From: Actinomycetota bacterium
GTDB lineage: Bacteria > Actinomycetota > Actinomycetes > Mycobacteriales > Micromonosporaceae
DNA: 12,512 nt
Assembly (NCBI GenBank): GCA_005885115.1
Contig: VAXX01000059.1
Location: 1-12,512 of the forward strand
Direction of reading: 5' to 3'
Shown here: piece after piece, positions 6,707 through 12,512 of the stretch
Position numbering within the stretch: the stretch's first letter is position 1
Layout: every line of letters begins with the position of its first letter
Notes under the pieces: generated by a model
Told to the model about the DNA's origin: nothing
The model's input: only the letters and a program-made list of their open reading frames with translations
Database searches by the model: none
Made by a program: the position numbers and the translations under genes

Positions 6707-8550
6707 GTGGGACAGCCGAACATGGACGAGCTTCTCGCCGCCGCGGTCGGGGCGGTGCCGGACGGCGCGACCCGGCCGGGTCAGCAGGCGATGGCCGCCG
6801 CGGTGGCCAAGGCCGCGGAAACCGGCGAACATCTGCTGGTACAGGCGGGCACCGGTACCGGCAAGTCGTTGGCGTACCTCGTGCCGAGCCTGCTCGTGGA
6901 CGGCCCGGTCGTGGTGTCCACCGCGACCCTGGCCCTGCAGTCCCAGCTGGTCGACCACGACCTGCCGCGCCTGGCCGACGCCGCCGAGCCGCTGCTCGGT
7001 CGGCGGCCGACCTTCGCCGTGCTCAAGGGCCGGCACCACTACGTCTGCCTGGCCCGGCTGGAGGCGACCGCCGAGGAGGAGCCCGAGGACGCCCTGTTCG
7101 ACTCGGGTACCGCCGGCAGGACCAGATGGCTCGGTGAGGCCGGCCGGCTGGGCAAGCACATCCAGCGGGTACGCGAGTGGGCGTTGGAGAGCGACACCGG
7201 CGACCGCGACGAGCTGGACCCGGGCGTGGACGACTCGGCGTGGCGTCAGGTGTCGATGCCGGCGCGTGAGTGTGTCGGGGCGGCCCGGTGCCCGTACGGC
7301 GCGGAGTGCTTCGCGGAGGCGTCCCGGGTACGCGCCCGGGAAGCCGACATCGTGGTCACCAACCACAGCCTGCTGGCGGTCGACATGCTGGCCGGGCGGC
7401 ACATCGTACCGCCGCACAAGCTGCTGGTCGTGGACGAGGCGCACGAGCTGGCCGACCGGGTGTCCAGCGCGGCCCAGGCCGAACTGTCCCCGGAGTCGAT
7501 CGACCGGGCGGCGCGCCGGGCCCGCACGCTGCTGCCGCCCGAGGAGTACGAGTCGCTCACCGAGGCCGGTGACGCGCTCGCGCTCGGGCTGACCGAGGCA
7601 CCACCCGGCCGGATCACCACCGGGCTGCCGGCTCCGCTGCGCGAGGCGTTGACGCTGCTCGAGCCGGCGTGCCGGCGGTCCCTCGCGGCGATCGGCGACG
7701 TGAAGGCGGACGACCCGGACCCGGTACGCCGGCAGCAGGCCAAGGTGGGGCTCTCCGAGCTGGCCGAGACCGCCCAGCGGCTGCTCGCCGAGGCGGACTT
7801 CGACGTGGCGTGGGTGGAGAAGGACGACCGGCGCCGATCGGTCGTGGTCGCCCCGCTGTCGGTCGCCGGTACCCTCGCCAAGGGCTGACCGAGGGCGACG
7901 GGACGTGGCAGTCCCTCGATGTCGGGTCACCGTTCGAGTACGCCAGGCAGGGCATCCTGTACGTTGCCGCGCACCTGCCCCGGCCGACCCAGTCCGGCCT
8001 GTCCGATCCGGCCGCGGCCGAGTTGGTCGCGCTCGTACAGGCGTTGGGCGGGCGCACCCTCGGGCTTTTCTCCTCCCGCAAGGCCGCCGAACGGGCCGCC
8101 GAGGTGCTGCGGGCCAAGACCGACCTGACCGTGCTGCTGCAGGGTGAGGAGGCGCTGCCGCTGCTGGTCCGGCGGTTCCGCCAGGACCGGGCCAGTTGCC
8201 TGATGGGCGTGATGTCGCTGTGGCAGGGCGTCGACGTCCCCGGCGACGCGTGCCAGCTCGTGGTCATCGACCGGCTGCCGTTCCCGCGGCCGGACGAGCC
8301 GTTGGCCGCGGCCCGGGCGGCGGCCGTCGACGCGGCCGGGGGTTCGGGGTTCGCGGCGGTGAGCGTACCGATCGCGGCCGTCCGGCTGGCCCAGGGCGTC
8401 GGCCGGCTGATCCGCAGCGGGAAGGACAAGGGCGTCGTCGCGGTGCTCGACTCCCGACTGGAGACGGCCCGCGGGTACGGCGGCTACCTGCGCGCCTCGC
8501 TGCCGCCGTTCTGGTACACCACCAAACCGGACGTCGTCCGCCGGATGCCG
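6707..8550 (+). pseudogene. dinG: DinG/XPD-family ATP-dependent helicase, frameshifted, with lost 3' end
   Basis: Superfamily 2 helicase of the DinG/XPD type, which unwinds DNA 5' to 3' and carries a 4Fe-4S cluster. Frame one from GTG 6707 has Walker A AGTGTGKS at residues 47-54, cysteines C114, C189, C195 and C201 as likely cluster ligands, TNHSLL, and the DEAH box at 243-246. It ends APLSVAGTLAKG then TGA at 7886. A second frame resumes at once (LTEGDGTW from 7885) and carries SLDVGSPFEYARQGILYV, GRTLGLFSS, LWQGVDVPG, VIDRLPFPRPDEP and motif VI QGVGRLIR. The block between, normally about 30 residues with the motif III SAT box, is absent. The end is also wrong: after FWYTTKPDVVRR at about 8542 the frame reads antisense AI-2E sequence with no native stop. 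ATG 6722 is an alternative start. Two deletions or assembly collapses are the likely cause; family identity is firm. Confidence 0.9.
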
Positions 8551-9698
8551 GTGTTGAGCACGGCGGTGATCGGTACGGCCACCAGCGCGCCGATGATCCC
8601 GGCCAGTACCACGCCGGTCGCGATGGCCACGATCACCGCGAGCGGATGGATCGCCACCGCTTTCCCCATGATCGCCGGCTGGAGTACGTGCCCCTCCAAC
8701 TGCTGTACGCCGACCACGACCAGCAGGACGAGCAGTGCGACCAGGGGTCCCCGGGCCACCAGGGCGACGAGGATCGCGACCGTACCCGACAGGGTGGCCC
8801 CGATGATCGGGATGAACGCGCCCAGGAACACCAGCGCCGCCAACGGAAACGCCAACGGGACCCGGAGCACGACCAGGCCGATGCCGATACCGGTGGCGTC
8901 GATGAACGCGACGAGGACGGTCGCCCGGACGTACGCGACCAGGGTCTGCCACGACTGCTCTCCTGCGCTGCCCAGCGGCTCCCGACCGGCGGCCGGCAGC
9001 AGGCTGACCAGGAACCGCCAGATCCGCCGGCCGTCGCGCAGGAAGAAGAACGTCGTGAACAGCACCAGGAACAGCGAGGCCAGTACGTCGATGGCGGTGC
9101 CGGCGGTCGACAAGGCGCCGGTGGTCAGCATGGCCCGGTGGTCGTTGAGCCACTGGTTGGCGGCGGTGAAGATCGAGTTGAGCTGCTTGTCCGACAGGTG
9201 CAGCGGGCCGCGTTTGAGCCAGCCCTGGATCTGCTGGATGCCGGCGAGCGCGTTCTGGCTCAGCTCCTGCCAGCTGTTCACGAACTGCGTGATCACCAGG
9301 GTGAGCGTGCCGACCACGATGGCCAGGCCACCGATCATCACGATCGCGGTGGCGAGGGAGCGGTGCATGCGTACCCGCTTGCGCAGCCAGCCGACCGCGG
9401 GCGACAGCAGCGCGGAGAGCAGGAGGGAGATGGCCACGGGTACGAGCACCTGGTGCAGGCGACCGACGACCCAGAGTACGGCCAGCGCGGCGACGGCCAC
9501 GATGAGCAGCCGCCAGGACCAGGCGGCGGCGATCCGCAGCGGGTACGGGACGTGCTGGTCGTCACCCGCCGGTACGTCCGACGGCGGGGGCGGGGCCGGG
9601 ATCGGCTCGTCCTCCGGGTCGTCCACCACGGCCACGGTTGCCCGCCCGGCGATGTACGCCCGGCGGATGTTCGCCCGTACCTGCTCGAAGCGGCCCAC
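8484..9698 (-). CDS. AI-2E family transporter (UPF0118), native C-terminus apparently replaced
   Basis: Multi-spanning membrane protein of the AI-2E/PerM-type transporter family; the name comes from a few members exporting autoinducer-2, and the substrate here is unknown. After an acidic, proline-rich cytoplasmic N-terminus, WSWRLLIVAVAALAVLWVVG begins the membrane part. The central LFTTFFFLRDG and the C-terminal FLGAFIPIIGATLSG, VQQLEGHVLQPAIMGKAV and HPLAVIVAIATG are family signatures. Native-looking sequence stops at AVLNTGIRR (about 8543); the last 17 codons to TAA at 8484 read antisense helicase sequence, so the true end is probably lost. GTG at 9698 is preferred over ATG at 9704 because TACGGT abuts that ATG, which would leave it outside the transcript, and sits six bases before the GTG. 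The gene diverges from the GroES-like gene across about 48 bases. Confidence 0.85.
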   Translation of the reverse strand: MGRFEQVRANIRRAYIAGRATVAVVDDPEDEPIPAPPPPSDVPAGDDQHVPYPLRIAAAWSWRLLIVAVAALAVLWVVGRLHQVLVPVAISLLLSALLSPAVGWLRKRVRMHRSLATAIVMIGGLAIVVGTLTLVITQFVNSWQELSQNALAGIQQIQGWLKRGPLHLSDKQLNSIFTAANQWLNDHRAMLTTGALSTAGTAIDVLASLFLVLFTTFFFLRDGRRIWRFLVSLLPAAGREPLGSAGEQSWQTLVAYVRATVLVAFIDATGIGIGLVVLRVPLAFPLAALVFLGAFIPIIGATLSGTVAILVALVARGPLVALLVLLVVVGVQQLEGHVLQPAIMGKAVAIHPLAVIVAIATGVVLAGIIGALVAVPITAVLNTGIRRTTSGLVVYQNGGSEARR

Positions 9699-9704
9699 GC
9701 CCAT

Positions 9705-9710
9705 ACCGTA
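9705..9710 (-). promoter_or_regulatory. Putative -10 box of the AI-2E transporter gene
   Basis: Minus strand TACGGT, six bases before GTG 9698 and directly adjoining ATG 9704. The placement favours a leaderless GTG start. Confidence 0.4.
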
Positions 9711-9734
9711 CCGACGGCTGCCGGGAACGCGATG

Positions 9735-9740
9735 TACCGT
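9735..9740 (+). promoter_or_regulatory. Putative -10 box of the GroES-like gene
   Basis: TACCGT, six bases before GTG 9747. Together with the minus-strand TACGGT at 9705-9710 it forms a compact back-to-back promoter pair in a gap of about 48 bases. Confidence 0.4.
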
Positions 9741-9746
9741 TCCGTC

Positions 9747-10036
9747 GTGAGCACCGAAACGTTCCGCCCACAGCCGGCCGACGAGACCGACGTCGGACTG
9801 CCCATCCGGCTCCTGCACGATCGCGTCCTGGTCCGGCTGGACGGCAGCGAGGGCGAGCGGCGCTCGGCGGCGGGCATCCTGATCCCCGCCACGGCATCGA
9901 CCGGGTGCTGTTCGACCCCGAGGACCGCTCCGAGGTGGAGCTGCACGGTCGGGGATACGTCCTGCTCCGCGAGCGGGACGTGCACGCGGTGGCGGCGACC
10001 CGCATCGAGGAAGACGCGACCGGGCTCTACCTGTAG
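9747..10036 (+). pseudogene. GroES-family (Cpn10-like) protein, frameshifted by an internal deletion
   Basis: Small actinobacterial protein of the GroES chaperonin-10 family, probably a divergent paralogue rather than the main groES, since no groEL is adjacent. Frame one from GTG 9747 gives VSTETFRPQ, then LLHDRVLVRLDGSEGERRSA and GILIPATAS near residues 28-52. The sequence then resumes in another frame from about 9899: DRVLFDPEDRSEVELHG, GYVLLRERDVHAV and the typical ending ATGLYL with TAG at 10034. In the homologues I recall about 24 residues lie between (a VGRRLAWA-like and a GDRV-leading stretch). Here they are missing and the frame is shifted. Frame one alone would run on antisense to the protease gene. 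A TACCGT box six bases before the GTG suggests a leaderless start; an in-frame ATG at 9732 lies upstream of that box and is unlikely. The last ten bases overlap the convergent PrsW-like gene. Confidence 0.82.
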
Positions 10037-11343
10037 TACGGGACGAGCGCGACCGGTACGGGTACCACCGGCTGCTCGGGTGGGTCGAAGGGCCGTACGG
10101 CGCCGTCCGGGAACCGGATGTGGTACCGCTGCCCGTCCCAGTGCGCCTCGGGCGTCTGCGGATCCCGACCCGTGTACACCGACCGGTACCCGCTGATCGC
10201 GGTGAGCAGGGACTGCTCCTCCTCGCGTACCCGCGCCAGATCGTCGGGTTTCTCGTGCAGCCCCCGCCGCAGCCCGTCGCGCAGCAGCGCCAGCCGGGTC
10301 GCCGCGTACTGGAACCCGCGCATCGCCTGGAGTCCCGGATCCCCCGCCACGCGCCGGGCCCACGCCCGCGCGGACATCCGCCGGCCCATCGTGGCCAGCG
10401 CGGCCACCTCGGGCGGGGAGAGCCACCCCGCGCGTACGTAGTCGGGCAGCATCCGCTGGGTGAGCCGGCCCTCCCAGGACCGCAGCCACAGCGCGAAGCC
10501 GACCATGCCAAGGAAGATCGGCATCATCACCGCGAAGTAGCCGTACAGCAGGATCAGGTACTGCTTGGTGTGGCTGGCCAGTTCGGCCATCAGGTTCCAG
10601 GAACCGTGCAGCAGCATCGCGGTCAGCCAACCGGCGATCGGGGCGAGGATCCGGACCTTCTTCGAGCCCGAGCGGGCCGCCACCCCGAGCCCGATGCCGG
10701 TCATCGCCGTGAACAGCGGATGCGCGAACCCGGACAGCGCGATCCGCACGAAGAAGATCCCGATGACCTGGGCCACCCCGCCGGCCACCCCGCCCCGGTC
10801 GGCGCCGGCCGCGTAGCCGTACCCGCCGAGGTAGAGGATGTTCTCCAGCATCGCGAAGCCGGTCGCGGACAGTCCACAGTAGACAATCCCGTCGACCACG
10901 CCGGAGAACGCGCGCGGCCGCAGCAGGAACAGCAGCAGCGGCCCGAGCGCCTTCATCGACTCCTCGGCCAGCGGCGCGGTGGCCACCGCGACCACCGCCA
11001 GCGGCAGGTGGATGACCTTGACCGCGGTCTGGTTGAGCACCAGGGCCAGCCCGGCGGCGACGGTGGCGCCCCAGCACAGGCAGACCGCCAGGTACTTGAT
11101 CGGCTCCGGCTCGTACCGGTCCAGCCAGAGGAAACAGGCCACCAGCACGGGTACGGGGATCATCGCCGCCACGGCACCGACGGTCAGCGCCTGGACGCCG
11201 ATGTGAACGCCGAGGTAGACCAGCACCGCGATACCCGCCCCGGCCATGAGTACCGGGATGAGCACCAGCAGCCCGCCCCGGGCCCACTGGCGGCGCCCGC
11301 GGGCGATCGTGCCCGCGTACTCGACCGCCTCCGACTGCGCCAT
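10027..11343 (-). CDS. PrsW-family intramembrane metalloprotease
   Basis: 438-residue membrane protein of the PrsW family (related to CPBP/type II CAAX-type proteases). PrsW proteins cleave membrane proteins such as anti-sigma factors within the membrane; the target here is unknown. The family motifs are all present: EESMK with E127, E128 and K131; GFAMLENILY with E167 and N168; FAHPLFTAMTGIGLG with H208; and LLHGSWN with H246. At least six hydrophobic segments span residues 24 to about 290. A long C-terminal cytoplasmic tail, rich in arginine and ending in proline- and valine-rich sequence, is beyond the protease core. ATG at 11343 lies ten bases after the FUSC stop, so the two form an operon. 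The 3' end overlaps the GroES-like gene by ten bases in convergent orientation. The protein looks intact. Confidence 0.9.
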   Translation of the reverse strand: MAQSEAVEYAGTIARGRRQWARGGLLVLIPVLMAGAGIAVLVYLGVHIGVQALTVGAVAAMIPVPVLVACFLWLDRYEPEPIKYLAVCLCWGATVAAGLALVLNQTAVKVIHLPLAVVAVATAPLAEESMKALGPLLLFLLRPRAFSGVVDGIVYCGLSATGFAMLENILYLGGYGYAAGADRGGVAGGVAQVIGIFFVRIALSGFAHPLFTAMTGIGLGVAARSGSKKVRILAPIAGWLTAMLLHGSWNLMAELASHTKQYLILLYGYFAVMMPIFLGMVGFALWLRSWEGRLTQRMLPDYVRAGWLSPPEVAALATMGRRMSARAWARRVAGDPGLQAMRGFQYAATRLALLRDGLRRGLHEKPDDLARVREEEQSLLTAISGYRSVYTGRDPQTPEAHWDGQRYHIRFPDGAVRPFDPPEQPVVPVPVALVPYYR

Positions 11344-11353
11344 GGCTGCGACT

Positions 11354-12484
11354 CTACCGAGCCGGTACCCGGCCCACGGCCCGCCGGATGGCGCGCTCCA
11401 CGATCGGCCGGGGCAGGCCGCTGGCGAGCAGCAGGTCGGTGGCCATGGTCCGGATCTGGGCCACGATCACGTCGCCGGAGAACCCGAGTCCGGCCCGGTA
11501 CGCGTCGGCGGCGGTCCGTACTGCGGCCAGCGCGGACACCCGTACCAGCGTCGGCTCGGTACCGGCGGACAGCTCGTCCCGCAACGCCTGGACCGCGTAG
11601 GCCAACTGTTCCAGCGCCTCGACCAGTCCCGGCGGTACCACCTCGCCCTCCCGGATCAGGGCGACCGTACGGCGAGCCAGTACCCGCCCGTTGCGCAGCG
11701 CATGGTCGATGTGTACGGCCGCGTCCAGGTACAGCGCGAGCGGCCCGCGCGACCGCCACCGGACCGGGGCGAGCGTGGCCGCCTCCTGCGCACCGGCCAG
11801 CGCGTCGCGGAAGGCGGTCACCCGCGACTCCCCCGCGCGCAGCCGCTCCAGCGCGGCCTGCGCCTCGTCCCGGTCCCGGTCGGACAGCGCCAGCGCGCAG
11901 TCGTGCAGCCCGGCCACCACGACGTCCAGTGCCGGACCCGCGGCGCGGCGGATCACCGTCAGCGGGTTCACCGGCAGCAGCAGCGCCATCACCAGGATGC
12001 CGACCACGCCGCCGATCAACGCGTCGAAGAACCGGGTGTAGTAGATGCCGCCCGACGGTGGCGCGAGCGTGGCGACGAGGACGGCGGAGGCCGCGGCCTG
12101 ACCGATCACCACCGGACTCCCGCCGAGGAACACCGCGACCAGGATCGCGGCGCCCACCCCGACGCCGATCTGCACCGGCCCGGTACCGATGAAATAGATC
12201 AGCGAGTCGCCCACCAGGATGCCCAGCGCCACGCCCAGGACCAGCTCGACCACCCGGCGCAGCCGCTGCCCGACCGACACGTTCAGCGCGATCACCGCGG
12301 CGATCGGGGCGAAGAACGGCCGCTGGTGGTGCAGCAGGTCGTTGGCCACCAGCCAGGCCAGCCCGGCGGCGACCGCCGCCTGCGCCGCGAACAGCAGCGC
12401 CGCGCGGACCCGCCGCCGGCGGTCGCTCAGCGTCGCCCGGGACCGCTGGCCGAACTCGCTCAGCGCGTCCCGGGCCACCGCCAT
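11354..12484 (-). CDS. FUSC-family membrane protein (aromatic acid exporter-like)
   Basis: 376 residues of the FUSC (fusaric acid resistance-like)/aromatic acid exporter superfamily. An arginine-rich N-terminus is followed by about six membrane segments between residues 28 and 175: AALLFAAQAAVAAGLAWLVA, HHQRPFFAPIAAVIALNVS, VVELVLGVALGILVGDSLI, VGVGAAILVAVFLGG, IGQAAASAVLVATLAPP and ALIGGVVGILVMALLLPVNP. The rest is a long soluble helical region with repeated alanine, glutamate and arginine, typical of the cytoplasmic half of single-module FUSC proteins. These proteins are linked to efflux of aromatic acids or to envelope functions; the substrate is unknown. ATG at 12484 is chosen because a TAATCT box ends seven bases upstream and the frame has no better start. 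It is the first gene of a two-gene operon with the PrsW-like protease. No truncation is seen. Confidence 0.87.
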   Translation of the reverse strand: MAVARDALSEFGQRSRATLSDRRRRVRAALLFAAQAAVAAGLAWLVANDLLHHQRPFFAPIAAVIALNVSVGQRLRRVVELVLGVALGILVGDSLIYFIGTGPVQIGVGVGAAILVAVFLGGSPVVIGQAAASAVLVATLAPPSGGIYYTRFFDALIGGVVGILVMALLLPVNPLTVIRRAAGPALDVVVAGLHDCALALSDRDRDEAQAALERLRAGESRVTAFRDALAGAQEAATLAPVRWRSRGPLALYLDAAVHIDHALRNGRVLARRTVALIREGEVVPPGLVEALEQLAYAVQALRDELSAGTEPTLVRVSALAAVRTAADAYRAGLGFSGDVIVAQIRTMATDLLLASGLPRPIVERAIRRAVGRVPAR

Positions 12485-12491
12485 AGGCGCA

Positions 12492-12497
12492 AGATTA
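12492..12497 (-). promoter_or_regulatory. Putative -10 box of the FUSC-PrsW operon
   Basis: Minus strand TAATCT, the best TANNNT match in the window, with seven bases to the ATG at 12484. A -35 element would fall beyond the window edge. The spacing predicts a leaderless or almost leaderless mRNA. Confidence 0.5.
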
Positions 12498-12512
12498 ATC
12501 GGGTACGGGCGG

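Noticed and set aside
8551..10196. Plus-strand continuations of the helicase frames through the AI-2E and GroES-like region
   Set aside because: They read antisense to a clear AI-2E transporter, or out of frame past the GroES-like gene, and show no protein motifs; they are open only because of GC bias and the missing helicase stop.

Overview
The window is a high-GC (about 70% by eye), densely coded stretch of an actinobacterial chromosome. Coding style, start codons, the Pst/Pit/PPK2/DUF402/Uma2/DinG gene content and a strong excess of the tetramer GTAC suggest Micromonosporaceae or a close relative; this placement is inference. I see no insertion sequence, CRISPR array, tRNA or rRNA, and no stretch over 300 bases without a gene.

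Layout. Plus strand, 1-2426: the end of a high-affinity phosphate ABC transporter operon, pstC (5' truncated by the window edge), pstA and pstB. Minus strand, 6565 down to 2423: a co-directional run of Uma2-family nuclease, DUF402 protein, PPK2-type polyphosphate kinase, DUF47 (PhoU-like) protein, Pit-type phosphate permease and a Nudix hydrolase. The Nudix and pstB genes meet tail to tail with their stop codons overlapping. From 6707 the plus strand carries a DinG/XPD-type helicase that runs tail to tail into a minus-strand AI-2E family transporter. A GroES-family protein diverges from that transporter and overlaps the 3' end of a PrsW-type membrane protease, which is preceded in the same transcription unit by a FUSC-family membrane protein. 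The left half is thus a phosphate locus: ATP-driven uptake (Pst), low-affinity uptake with its PhoU-like partner (DUF47-Pit), and polyphosphate use (PPK2).

The main observation is a repeated defect. PstA, Pit, DinG and the GroES-like gene each lack an internal block of roughly 20-35 residues that their families normally have, while the sequence on both sides is well conserved. In Pit, DinG and the GroES-like gene the block loss also shifts the frame; in PstA it keeps frame. In addition, the tails of DinG and the AI-2E gene are joined with neither native stop codon nor any intergenic DNA. Five short deletions in 12.5 kb, with few other signs of decay, look more like assembly or consensus collapse than evolved pseudogenes, but only reads or a relative can decide. 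No new defence or biosynthetic system is visible. Other points worth a look are a perfect DnaA-box 9-mer between the divergent Uma2 and DinG genes, several TANNNT boxes placed 6-9 bases before start codons (leaderless-type promoters), and the GTAC excess.
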